Origin: M0108 sp044228695
GTDB lineage: Bacteria; Pseudomonadota; Gammaproteobacteria; Chromatiales; Chromatiaceae
Length of the DNA: 64,000 nt
Direction of reading: 5' to 3'
Assembly: GCA_044228695.1 (NCBI GenBank)
Contig: JBGAUK010000005.1
Coordinates: 21,690 to 85,689, forward strand
Shown: positions 23,333 to 31,542 of the stretch, piece after piece
Numbering within the stretch: the stretch's first letter is position 1
Layout of the letters: each line of letters starts with the position of its first letter
Notes under the pieces: generated by a model
Database searches by the model: none
Told to the model about the DNA's origin: nothing
The model's input: the letters and a program-made list of their open reading frames with translations, nothing else
Program-made: the position numbers and the translations under genes

Positions 23333-26300
23333 ATGAAAAGAATGCTGATCAATGCAACTCAGCCGGAAGAGTTGCGGGTGGCCATTGTTGATGGCCAGAA
23401 ACTCTTCAACCTGGATATCGAATCCCCGGGCCGGGAACAGAAAAAGGCCAACATTTACAAAGGCTACATCACCCGCGTCGAGCCCAGCCTCGAGGCCGCC
23501 TTCGTCGATTACGGGGCCGAGCGCCACGGCTTCCTGCCCCTCAAGGAAATCGCCCGCAGCTACTTCACCGAGGAGGCGAACAAGCCGGGCGCCCGCGTCA
23601 ATATCAAGGATGCCCTCACCGAAGGCCGCGAGGTGGTGGTACAGATCGACAAGGAAGAACGCGGCAACAAGGGCGCGGCCCTCACCACCTTTGTCTCCCT
23701 GGCTGGCCGCTACCTGGTCCTGATGCCCAACAACCCGCGGGCCGGCGGCGTCTCCCGCCGCATCGAGGGCAACGAGCGCTCCGAGTTGCGCGACGCCATG
23801 AGCCAACTGCAGATCCCCGAGAACACGGGGCTCATCGTGCGCACCGCCGGCGTCGGCAAGAGCGTCGAGGAGTTGCAGTGGGATCTCAACTACCTCAACC
23901 AGCTCTGGGCGGCCATCGAGCAGTCCGCCGCCGAACGCAAAGCGCCTTACCTTATTTATCAGGAAAGCGACGTCATCATCCGTTCCATCCGTGACCACCT
24001 GCGCACGGATATTGGCGAGATCGTGGTGGATGACCGCAAGATGTACGAGAAGGCCGAGACCTTCATCCGCCAGGTCATGCCCCACAACCTGCGCAAACTG
24101 CGGCTCTACGAGGACGAGGTGCCCCTCTTCACGCGCTACCAGATTGAGAGCCAGATTGAGTCCGCCTTCCAACGGGAGGTGCGCCTACCTTCCGGGGGCT
24201 CCATCGTCATCGACCATACGGAGGCCCTGACCTCCATCGACATCAACTCGGCCCGGGCCACCAAGGGCGCCGACATCGAGGAGACGGCCCTTAACACCAA
24301 CCTAGAGGCCGCCGACGAGATCGCCCGCCAGTTGCGGCTGCGCGACCTCGGCGGCCTCTTCGTCGTCGATTTCATCGACATGACCCCGGCGCGCAACCAG
24401 CGCGAGGTAGAAAACCGCTTGCGCGACGCCATGAAGGAGGACCGCGCCCGGGTCCAACTCGGCCGTATCTCCCGCTTCGGCCTCATGGAGATGTCCCGCC
24501 AGCGCCTGCGCCCCTCCCTAGGCGAATCCAGCCAACTCGTGTGCCCGCGTTGCAAGGGCCAAGGCACCATCCGCGGCGTCGAGTCCCTCGCCCTCTCCAT
24601 CCTCCGCATTCTGGAGGAGGAGGCCATGAAGGAGAACACGGAGCGCATCCTGGCCGAGTTGCCCGTGGACGTTGCCACCTTCCTCCTCAATGAAAAGCGC
24701 CGTGCCATCCTCGAAATCGAGAAGCGCCAGCGCCTGAGCGTCCTACTCCTGCCCAGCGCGCACCTAGAGACACCGGACTACCGCATCGAACGGGTTCGCA
24801 CCCAGGATGCGGAACGGCTGACCCCCGATCAGCCCAGTTATCAACTGGTGGGTAAGATCGAGGAGCGACATGTGGAACTGGGACGCACCGCTGAGCCGGT
24901 ACGCGTCGAGGAACCTGCTATCAAGCAACTCGCCCCCTCGGAGCCAGCTCCGCCGCCCCGGCGCCAGGAACAGCCACCCCTGCCGGCCCAGCCAGCCCAG
25001 GAACAACGGCAGCCGGAAAGCCTGCTCAAGCGGCTCTGGACCAACCTGTTCGCCCCGCGCCATGCCGAGGAACCTGCCCCGGTGCCAGCGCCGTTGCCCA
25101 CCGCCCGGCCCGAGCCTCCGCGGCGGACCAGACCCGCCCCGCGGCCAGCCACCTCATCCCGACCGGCGGAATCCCAGCCGCAGTCGAGCCGAACCCCCAC
25201 TGGCGGCAGTGACCGGGATGCCTCCCGGCAACGTCCGGCGCAACAACCCGCCAGGCGCAACGAACCACGCCGCGAAGAAGCACGTCGTGAGGAACCCAGA
25301 CGCGAGGAACCCCGGCGGGACGATGTGAAGCGCGGGGAAACCCGGCGCGAGGAACCTCGACGCGATGAGGTTCGGCGTGACGAGCCCAGACGCGAGGACC
25401 CCCGGAGAGATGAATCCCGGCGTGAAGAGGCCTTTGGTCCCAGGCCTCTGACCGGTGGTCCTCAGTCACGCCCCCAGCCCCCCGCCACTCCGGCTAGTGA
25501 TGAGCAGCCCCCCGCTCCACCGACCCCGGCCAGGGTCGAGGGCGGGGACAGCGGCGAGGGCGGCGGCGAAACCCGGCGCAGCTCCCGGCGCGGGGGTCGC
25601 GGTCGCGGCCGTCGCGGCGGCGAGGCGCGCCGCCCCGAGGACGCCACCACTCCGGCTGCCACCATGGAGGAAAGCGATGCCCTGGACTTTTTTGACTGGG
25701 ATCTCATCCCGGCGGATGCCACCTCCCAGCCTCTGACCAGGCCTAACCAGCCCGCAACCGCCCTTGCGCTCCAGGAGCAGGCCCCAAGAAGGCCCCAACA
25801 AAACCTCCTGGATGAGGAAGAGACCCGCGAACACCGGCCAGAGTCCCCGGAGGCCGAGGCACCGAGGCCCGCCCGGGAGGAAGAGCCAAGGCTTATCCCC
25901 GAAGCTATGCCGCCCACCCCAAGGACCGAGCGCCCGGCTGCCCAACCGGTGGTTGGCGAGGCAACCTCGAAGGACGAAGCTGAATCCGAGCCCACCCCGA
26001 CCCCGATCGAGGAGGGCGCGGAAGCCCCCAGCAAACCCCGCTCCCGGCGGCGTCGCGGCGGACGTGGCCGGCGTGGACGTGGCAATAGCGGCGAGGCCAG
26101 CCAGGATGAGCCCGACCAGGATGAAGTCGGCGAAGACGAGGATCAGCCCGAGGCCAGCGCGGCCGAGGATCTGACCGCGACCCGGCCCACGGCGGCACCC
26201 ATACCCGCCCCCCCCCCCCAGGTCCAGCCGCTCGAGTTTGCCGAGACCCCGAGGGAGGCCGAGACCCCGGTCATCCCGGAGCAGCTGGCGCTCGTCGCCG

Positions 26301-26869
26301 AGGAGCCGACGGCCCCGGTCAAAATACCGGCCAAGTCGAAAGCCAAAACGGCCCCGGAGCCCGTCTCGCCCGAACCCGAGACCACAGCTTCCAGTCCGGC
26401 CCCGAGCCCCCGACGCCGCCGCGCCGCCACCGAGGTCGCCGATGAGGCTGAGCAGGCCGTCGAGACCGAGGACCAGGCAGCAGCCCCCCCCGCCGTTCGG
26501 GCCGTGAAGGAGCCCCCCGTCGCTCCTGCTGAGCCAGTCATGGCCCTGGCGGCAGTCCAAGCCGAGCCCAGCCCGGTTAGCGGGGAGCCCGAGCCCGAAA
26601 TCCTGGCTGAAAAGGCCAAGACCCCCGCGCCCAGGAAGTCACCCAAGCCCCTCGTGGAGGCCGAATCCATCAGCCCGGACGACGGAGTCCCGGCACACGA
26701 CACCCCACCCCAGGCCAAGGTGGAAGAGGTTAAGGTGAAGACCTCCAAGGTTAGCGAGCCCCCGGCAACCAAAGCGCCCAAGACCCCCAAGGCCCCTAAG
26801 GCGGAACCCGCGGCCAGCGAGCCGAAAGTCGCCGATCGGTCTAGCGGAGAAGCGGGAGACGGCGACTAG
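23333..26869 (+). CDS. rne: Ribonuclease E
   Basis: RNase E is the essential endonuclease that initiates mRNA decay and processes rRNA and tRNA precursors; its tail scaffolds the degradosome at the membrane. The ATG at 23333 gives MKRMLINATQPEELRVA, as in E. coli. The catalytic half (about 1-520) keeps D303 (SIDINSARATKG) and D346 (VVDFIDM) and the zinc-link cysteines C404 and C407 (CPRCKGQG), all at the E. coli numbering. The tail (about 520-1178) is Pro/Glu/Arg-rich and disordered. It includes a tandem RREEPRRD-type arginine-rich block (about nucleotides 25253-25432), other RG-rich patches near 25580-25630 and 26040-26090, and a DFFDWDLIP acidic-aromatic motif near 25685. Total length is 1178 residues. 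Confidence 0.97.
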   Translation: MKRMLINATQPEELRVAIVDGQKLFNLDIESPGREQKKANIYKGYITRVEPSLEAAFVDYGAERHGFLPLKEIARSYFTEEANKPGARVNIKDALTEGREVVVQIDKEERGNKGAALTTFVSLAGRYLVLMPNNPRAGGVSRRIEGNERSELRDAMSQLQIPENTGLIVRTAGVGKSVEELQWDLNYLNQLWAAIEQSAAERKAPYLIYQESDVIIRSIRDHLRTDIGEIVVDDRKMYEKAETFIRQVMPHNLRKLRLYEDEVPLFTRYQIESQIESAFQREVRLPSGGSIVIDHTEALTSIDINSARATKGADIEETALNTNLEAADEIARQLRLRDLGGLFVVDFIDMTPARNQREVENRLRDAMKEDRARVQLGRISRFGLMEMSRQRLRPSLGESSQLVCPRCKGQGTIRGVESLALSILRILEEEAMKENTERILAELPVDVATFLLNEKRRAILEIEKRQRLSVLLLPSAHLETPDYRIERVRTQDAERLTPDQPSYQLVGKIEERHVELGRTAEPVRVEEPAIKQLAPSEPAPPPRRQEQPPLPAQPAQEQRQPESLLKRLWTNLFAPRHAEEPAPVPAPLPTARPEPPRRTRPAPRPATSSRPAESQPQSSRTPTGGSDRDASRQRPAQQPARRNEPRREEARREEPRREEPRRDDVKRGETRREEPRRDEVRRDEPRREDPRRDESRREEAFGPRPLTGGPQSRPQPPATPASDEQPPAPPTPARVEGGDSGEGGGETRRSSRRGGRGRGRRGGEARRPEDATTPAATMEESDALDFFDWDLIPADATSQPLTRPNQPATALALQEQAPRRPQQNLLDEEETREHRPESPEAEAPRPAREEEPRLIPEAMPPTPRTERPAAQPVVGEATSKDEAESEPTPTPIEEGAEAPSKPRSRRRRGGRGRRGRGNSGEASQDEPDQDEVGEDEDQPEASAAEDLTATRPTAAPIPAPPPQVQPLEFAETPREAETPVIPEQLALVAEEPTAPVKIPAKSKAKTAPEPVSPEPETTASSPAPSPRRRRAATEVADEAEQAVETEDQAAAPPAVRAVKEPPVAPAEPVMALAAVQAEPSPVSGEPEPEILAEKAKTPAPRKSPKPLVEAESISPDDGVPAHDTPPQAKVEEVKVKTSKVSEPPATKAPKTPKAPKAEPAASEPKVADRSSGEAGDGD

Positions 26870-27098
26870 GTAGGAGCAGATCCCTGGACCCCAGACGGCA
26901 AGGACGCCGGCGGGTTCAGGCTCTCATCGCTGCTCGTCCCCACAGCCCAGTTGGGTCCTCCTTGAAGGGTGTCCTGGAACTCGCGGCGGTGGTGCCGGTG
27001 GCCCCCAAAACCGACCCACCTGGGCCCAACTCTTTTGACCTGTCCCAGGCCAGGGGTAAGGGCCGCCGGGTTCGGCGGGGTCGGGCCTTGGGCCCCAA

Positions 27099-27587
27099 TC
27101 ACCGCCAGCGCTGGCGAATATCCTCCAGCAGTCCCAAGGCGGCGGCCTCCACCAGATCGAATACCTGCTCGAAGCCCCGGGGGCCCCCATAATAGGGATC
27201 AGGCACCTCGCGAATGCCGTAATCCGGGGCGAAGTCCATGAAGAGTCTTAATTTGCCGCGATGTACCGGAGGACAGATGGTCCTGAGGGCCTGATAGTTT
27301 TCCTGGTCCATGGCCAGAATATAATCGAAGAGGTCGAAATCCTCCCGGGCCACGCGCCGGGCGCGCAAATCACTCAGATCAATCCCCCGCCTCAGCGCCG
27401 TCTCCCGCGCCCGTTCGTCGGGGGGCTCACCAATGTGATAGCCGTGGGTACCGGCGGAATCGGTCGCGATCATTTCATCGCACCCCTCCCCTCGCACCAA
27501 ATGCCGGAAGACGCCCTCCGCCGTGGGAGAACGACAGATATTACCCATGCACACGAACAGAATCCGCACCCTCGTCGCTTCGCTCAT
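27099..27587 (-). CDS. Low-molecular-weight protein-tyrosine phosphatase
   Basis: The protein has 162 residues from the ATG at 27587. It begins RVRILFVCMGNICRSPTAEG, where VCMGNICRSP is the CX5R active-site loop. The general-acid aspartate lies in VPDPYYGG near residue 130. Family members dephosphorylate tyrosine kinases that control polysaccharide export, or small-molecule substrates; no kinase gene is adjacent here. An upstream extension of the frame to 27779 does not fit the family and is rejected. Downstream, the 229-bp gap to rne holds no recognisable feature. Confidence 0.93.
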   Translation of the reverse strand: MSEATRVRILFVCMGNICRSPTAEGVFRHLVRGEGCDEMIATDSAGTHGYHIGEPPDERARETALRRGIDLSDLRARRVAREDFDLFDYILAMDQENYQALRTICPPVHRGKLRLFMDFAPDYGIREVPDPYYGGPRGFEQVFDLVEAAALGLLEDIRQRWR

Positions 27588-27863
27588 GGCAGCTGCCTCT
27601 CGCGGTTGAATCTCAACCAGGATCATAGCATCGACGCCGAATTGAACAAGAACCCAGGACAGGCCCGAGGCGCCTCCTCCCTGGCCCACATCCAGGCTCC
27701 ATCCGGGTGCCACCAGCAGGCCTCTGGCACCCTTGAAGTGCGGTTCGAGCGTTGCTAGGAAGAGGAGACACCAGGACATCAGATAACCTTGGCCATCGGG
27801 AGATTAGCAGCGCCTACGATCTTGGGCCGCAATTAGTATACAAGCTACTGTTAATATTATAAT

Positions 27864-28026
27864 TCCTGGTAACCCCCTCGCCTATACAGGGGTCAACCAC
27901 AAGGAGGTATCGCAAGCATGGCACGGATTCTGCTAATTATAAAGCGAGGCACAGTCTTGTTCCGACACCTCCGTTCTCGAACCTCCTCAGTGGTGAATTA
28001 CCCCGCCTTTACGGCGGGGTTTTTTT
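27864..28026 (+). ncRNA. Possible small RNA or transposon remnant ending in a strong terminator
   Basis: A plus-strand transcript is suggested because a strong intrinsic terminator (28000-28026) stands in a gap where both neighbouring genes are on the minus strand. A TATAAT box lies at 27858-27863, though no good -35 element is visible. Within the region, AAGGAGGTAT (27901-27910) resembles a Shine-Dalgarno site followed 7 bases later by an ATG at 27918, but the resulting frame reads straight through the terminator stem and is unlikely to be a protein gene. A small RNA, a leader or a degenerate mobile-element end are all possible. Base composition here is AT-richer than the surroundings. Confidence 0.3.
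28000..28026 (+). terminator. Intrinsic terminator, plus strand
   Basis: The stem ACCCCGCC (28000-28007) pairs perfectly with GGCGGGGT (28013-28020) around a 5-base loop, followed by a run of seven T to 28026. On the other strand the stem is not followed by T, so it does not serve the minus-strand osmC gene. No annotated plus-strand gene ends here. Confidence 0.85.
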
Positions 28027-28038
28027 ATGGGTGCGCGG

Positions 28039-28437
28039 CTATTCCACCACCAGAATCTCAAAGCTGGGAGGGTTCTGGATGTGTTTCTTGACGGCGCACA
28101 GCTCGATGGACTTGAGGATGCTGGAGCGATACTTGTCCGGGAAGCCCGCGGGCAACCGTAATTGGTAGCGCACGCTGGCGGCCAGGGGATTGGCCGCATC
28201 CCGATCCCAGTCCAGGCTCAAGGCCAGGCCCTCGGTCGCCAAGTCGCGAGAGGCGCAGAAATTGAGGGCATAGATGCCCGCGCAGGCCGCCATCGAACTC
28301 AAAAAGAGGTCGAAGGGCTCGGGGGCACTCGCCTCCCCTCCCCCCTTGACGGACTGATCGGTATGGATCTCAAACTCGCGAACGCGGACATCCACCCGCT
28401 TTCCGCCCGGAAATGAGACTTCAAGATGCTCGCTCAT
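28039..28437 (-). CDS. OsmC family protein
   Basis: The OsmC/Ohr superfamily comprises small thiol-dependent peroxidases and related redox proteins. The 132-residue protein has the family cysteine regions SSMAACAGIYALNFC (about 47-61) and SIELCAVKKH near the C-terminus, spaced as in the YhfA-like subgroup. The ATG at 28437 gives MSEHLEVSFPGGKRVDV; the longer frame to 28647 is inside the nucleoside transporter gene and is rejected. It follows the transporter on the same strand after 35 bp and may share its transcript. The redox substrate is unknown. Confidence 0.87.
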   Translation of the reverse strand: MSEHLEVSFPGGKRVDVRVREFEIHTDQSVKGGGEASAPEPFDLFLSSMAACAGIYALNFCASRDLATEGLALSLDWDRDAANPLAASVRYQLRLPAGFPDKYRSSILKSIELCAVKKHIQNPPSFEILVVE

Positions 28438-28472
28438 GGACAAACTCCGCTGTATCGAAAGAGCCCGGGGGC

Positions 28473-29729
28473 TCAATGAGGAAATAGACTGATGAAGCCG
28501 ACCACGGCGCCAGTGAAGCTGGTCGCCAGGGTACCTGCGACGATGGAACGGGGCCCCAGGGCCGTGATCTCGGCGCGGCGCTCGGGCACCATGGCGCCCA
28601 TGCCGCCGATGAGGATGCCCAGGCTGCCGAGATTGGCGAAGCCGCACAAGGCGTAGGTCATGATGAGCCGCGACCGATCGCTCAAGGCCCCCTCGGGCAG
28701 ACCCGCCAGTTCAATATAGGCCAGAAACTCGTTCAGGATGGTCTTGACGCCCATGAGGCCGCCGGCCGTGACCGCCTCGCTTGCGGGAATACCCATCAAC
28801 CAGGTCAGGGGTGCCAGGACCCAGCCCAGCAGGCGCTGGAGACTGATCGCCTCGCCACCCAAGGCCGGCAGTAAGCCGAGGAACTGGTTGACCAAGGCCA
28901 CTAGGGCCACCAGGACCACCAACATGGCTACGATATTGACCAGCAACCCAACTCCGTCCAGGGTGCCCCGGGCAATGGCATCCAGGCTACTGGAATCCTG
29001 TCGGGGGGGTTCCCAATGGACGCCGTCGTCATCCCCGTCGGTCGCGGGGATCATGATCCGCGCCACCATGACGGCGGCGGGGGCACTGATGATGGAGGCG
29101 ATCAGGAGTTGCCCCAAGGCATCGGGGATGACCGTTGACAAGATACTGGCATAGATGACCATGATGGTCCCGGCGATCGTCGCCATACCCGCAGTCATGA
29201 TAAGAAAGAGATCGCTGCGCGAAACCTTCATCAGATAGGGCTTGATCAGCAGGGGCGATTCCACATGGCCCAGGAAGATGTTGGCCGCCACCCCCACCCC
29301 CGCGGCACCGCCCAAGCCCAGGGTCTTGCGCAACAGCCAGGCGAAACCCCGCACCACCCAGGGCAGTACCCGCCAGTGAAAGAGCAAGGCCGAGAGGGCA
29401 CTGACCACCAGCACCATGGGCAGGGCCTGGAAGGCGAAAACAAAGGAACTGGCTCCGGCCCGGACCGCGAAGGGCAAGTCGCCCCCGCCCACATAGCCAA
29501 AGACGAAGCTAGTGCCCGCGCGGGTCGCCGCCTCCAGGCTGGTTACCAGTTCGTTCAAGATCAGGAAGAAATGGCGGAACAACGGAATTTCCAACAGCAG
29601 CAGGGCGATAAAGAACTGGAGGGCCAGGGCCACCAGGGCTGGAAGGTAATGCACAGCCCGCCGGTTTTCACTGAACAGCCAGGTCAACAGAAAAAGGCCC
29701 ACAAACCCGATCAAACTCTGCGACCACAT
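28473..29729 (-). CDS. Concentrative nucleoside transporter (NupC family)
   Basis: This CNT-family symporter of 418 residues imports nucleosides with H+ or Na+. It has about ten hydrophobic segments. The family motifs include FVFGYVGGGDLPFAV near residue 75, ANIFLGHVESPLLIKPYL near 160-177, TAGMATIAGTIMVIYA near 190, and the C-terminal GLMGVKTILNEFLAY and YALCGFANLGSLGILIGG. I chose the ATG at 29729 because AGGAG lies 13 bases upstream; an in-frame ATG at 29756 would add nine residues that precede that site. The OsmC gene follows closely. The ion and exact nucleoside specificity cannot be read here. Confidence 0.92.
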   Translation of the reverse strand: MWSQSLIGFVGLFLLTWLFSENRRAVHYLPALVALALQFFIALLLLEIPLFRHFFLILNELVTSLEAATRAGTSFVFGYVGGGDLPFAVRAGASSFVFAFQALPMVLVVSALSALLFHWRVLPWVVRGFAWLLRKTLGLGGAAGVGVAANIFLGHVESPLLIKPYLMKVSRSDLFLIMTAGMATIAGTIMVIYASILSTVIPDALGQLLIASIISAPAAVMVARIMIPATDGDDDGVHWEPPRQDSSSLDAIARGTLDGVGLLVNIVAMLVVLVALVALVNQFLGLLPALGGEAISLQRLLGWVLAPLTWLMGIPASEAVTAGGLMGVKTILNEFLAYIELAGLPEGALSDRSRLIMTYALCGFANLGSLGILIGGMGAMVPERRAEITALGPRSIVAGTLATSFTGAVVGFISLFPH

Positions 29730-29789
29730 AGTAATATTGCAACTCCTAATGCCCATTCCGGGCTGTCATACCAAAAATCCTAGAGGCGG

Positions 29790-30896
29790 CTAGGAGGATG
29801 CCCGTTCGGAAAGACGGCGACGTTCCTCGGTATCAACCACTGGCCTATTCTTTAACACCCGGAACATCTTCGTCGTGATGAAGAAATACAACATAAAAAC
29901 AATCATAAAGGCATAGAAACGCAAATATTCAGGTACCCCTAACCACTGGGCCAGGACACCCAGCCCCCCCAAACAAAAGGCGATAAGCAGTAGGATGGCA
30001 ACGCCCCGAACCTCGGACCACCCATAGCCGAGCAACAGAAAGTGCAGGTGTTGACGGTCGGCGGCAAAGGGGCTGTGACCGGCCATCAGGCGGCGAACCA
30101 TCACCGCCACCGTATCCATGAGCGGGAGTGCCAGAATCCAAACGGCCGTGATCGGGTCCATTTCCCGCGGCTCCCCCTGAGACATCCGTATCAGGAACCA
30201 GGCCAACACATAGCCCAGCAAATTACTGCCGGCATCGCCCATGAAGACGCTGGCCCGCGCTCGCCAGGGATGACGCAGGTTAAAGGGGAGAAAGCCCGCA
30301 ACGGCCATGGCCAGGATCAGCAGGGACTCGAGTCGTGCCTCGATGCGGATGGGGGCATGGAGACCCAGCAGCAGCAGCCAGCCGGTGGCTATCAGGGCCT
30401 GACCGCCGGCGAGCCCATCCATCCCCTCTATCATGTTGAAGGCATTGACCAGACCAACGACGGCAAAGATGGTAAAGAGCCAAGCCGCATGCGTCAGGAG
30501 GATATCGCCCGACCCCAGGAGATTGCCCAGGTTGGTCAGCACCGTGTGGTCGGCCAGCCCCATCACCAGGACGGCCAGGACTTGGAACAGGAGGCGGAAC
30601 CAGGGACTGAGGGGATGGATATCGTCCAGGAGACCGAGGAGGGTCATGAGGGTCATGCCGCCCAGCAGAAACCCATAATCGGGAAGTGATTCTGGTTTGA
30701 GCAGCAGGCCGGTGGTGAAGGCGGCCCAGATGGCGATGCCACCGACCAGGGGCACGGGCTGACGATGGTGTTTACGGGTCGAGGGTAGATCGAGAAGTCC
30801 CCACCTGCCGGCCGGCCCGGCCAGCAGCCGGATCAAGCCCGCGCTCAGCAAGAGAACACCCGCGAGAAGCCAGCTCAGATGCGCCCCGATATTCAT
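29790..30896 (-). CDS. Undecaprenyl-phosphate N-acetylhexosamine-1-phosphate transferase (WecA/MraY family)
   Basis: This polytopic membrane enzyme starts lipid-linked glycan synthesis by moving a sugar-1-phosphate from a UDP-sugar to undecaprenyl phosphate. About ten membrane helices are visible in 368 residues. The catalytic motifs are LLGLLDDIHPL near residue 90 (paired aspartates), VNAFNMIEGMDGLAGG near 150, VFMGDAGSNLLGY near 219 and DRQHLHFLLL near 280, as in WecA. The ATG at 30896 has GGAAG upstream; a 12-residue in-frame extension to 30932 is less likely. It sits at the end of the lipid A/KDO operon on the same strand. O-antigen or enterobacterial-common-antigen-like initiation is plausible. 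Confidence 0.92.
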   Translation of the reverse strand: MNIGAHLSWLLAGVLLLSAGLIRLLAGPAGRWGLLDLPSTRKHHRQPVPLVGGIAIWAAFTTGLLLKPESLPDYGFLLGGMTLMTLLGLLDDIHPLSPWFRLLFQVLAVLVMGLADHTVLTNLGNLLGSGDILLTHAAWLFTIFAVVGLVNAFNMIEGMDGLAGGQALIATGWLLLLGLHAPIRIEARLESLLILAMAVAGFLPFNLRHPWRARASVFMGDAGSNLLGYVLAWFLIRMSQGEPREMDPITAVWILALPLMDTVAVMVRRLMAGHSPFAADRQHLHFLLLGYGWSEVRGVAILLLIAFCLGGLGVLAQWLGVPEYLRFYAFMIVFMLYFFITTKMFRVLKNRPVVDTEERRRLSERASS

Positions 30897-30966
30897 CGAG
30901 CTTCCAGGGATAGCGCCCGCCCCGCTGACCATAGCCAGGCGCGGGTAAGACAGGCTAATCGGGCCA

Positions 30967-31020
30967 TCAGTCCCACAGCTTCTTCAGCAAGTCGCTGATC
31001 TCGGGCTGTTTGCGAACCAT
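30967..31020 (-). CDS. Possible 17-residue peptide
   Basis: A short frame, MVRKQPEISDLLKKLWD, lies in the 160-bp gap between the Cys-rich gene and the WecA-like gene on the same strand. GGGGAAGG precedes the ATG at suitable spacing. It is too short to judge by composition, could be chance, and I recognise no homologue. It is listed because the surrounding operon is so tightly packed that a free 160-bp gap is unusual. Confidence 0.2.
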   Translation of the reverse strand: MVRKQPEISDLLKKLWD

Positions 31021-31056
31021 GAGACCTTCCCCAAGCGGAGGGAGCTGCCCATTTCT

Positions 31057-31542
31057 TCAGGACCAAAGGGCCAGGCCGGCCCCTTGCCGGCGCAGCAGCT
31101 CTTGTTGAAAGGCCGGTGGGCCATGGCCGAATACCTGCTGCTGTTCCTGATATTCGCCCCCCACCAGGATCTGCTCGGTGTGGACGAGGGGGCGCCGGTG
31201 GGTCTCGGCAAAGTTGCGCAGCCAGGCCAGTGCCCGGGGCGGTATGCGCTTGCCCACGGGCACGGCGAGATCGACGGGTACGCCCTGCCATTGGAATTTA
31301 TTGAAGAGGACGATCACCCGCGCATTGTCCGGCTTCATCCAATCCGGAAGCGGACTGGCAGCGATGATCCAGCCGCACGAAAAGTTGACGCAGGGATCGA
31401 TGGGGCGATTGGGATAATCATCACACCCCTGGCGGGTGCTATGGGGGCAGGGATGACCGGGGAAGACGGGGACACCCTGAATCGTCATTCTGACCCAGCC
31501 ATCGCAGCAGGCGGTGCAAGGCTGGCAACTTCTGTTTTTCAT
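31057..31542 (-). CDS. Cysteine-rich protein of unknown function (possible metal-binding)
   Basis: The 161-residue protein begins MKNRSCQPCTACCDGWVRM. It has eight cysteines in its first 60 residues (C6, C9, C12, C13, then one each in PGHPCPHS, RQGCDDY, DPCVNF and SCGW). This resembles the metal-chelating CxxCxxCC domain (YkgJ-like) but with a longer C-terminal part. No signal peptide or membrane segment is visible. Its ATG overlaps the kdsB stop codon (ATGA), so it is coupled to KDO activation in the lipid A operon. I do not know its function; a metal-binding accessory protein is a guess from the cysteine pattern. Confidence 0.75.
   Translation of the reverse strand: MKNRSCQPCTACCDGWVRMTIQGVPVFPGHPCPHSTRQGCDDYPNRPIDPCVNFSCGWIIAASPLPDWMKPDNARVIVLFNKFQWQGVPVDLAVPVGKRIPPRALAWLRNFAETHRRPLVHTEQILVGGEYQEQQQVFGHGPPAFQQELLRRQGAGLALWS

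Noticed and set aside
25466..26560. 364-codon open frame antisense to rne
   Set aside because: It mirrors the low-complexity RNase E tail and is rich in Gly/Leu by composition only; the rne frame is intact through it.
27918..28090. Small protein frame with a strong Shine-Dalgarno site (MARILLIIKRGTVLF...)
   Set aside because: The frame passes through the stem and T-run of a strong terminator and into antisense osmC sequence, so the RNA would end before the stop codon.
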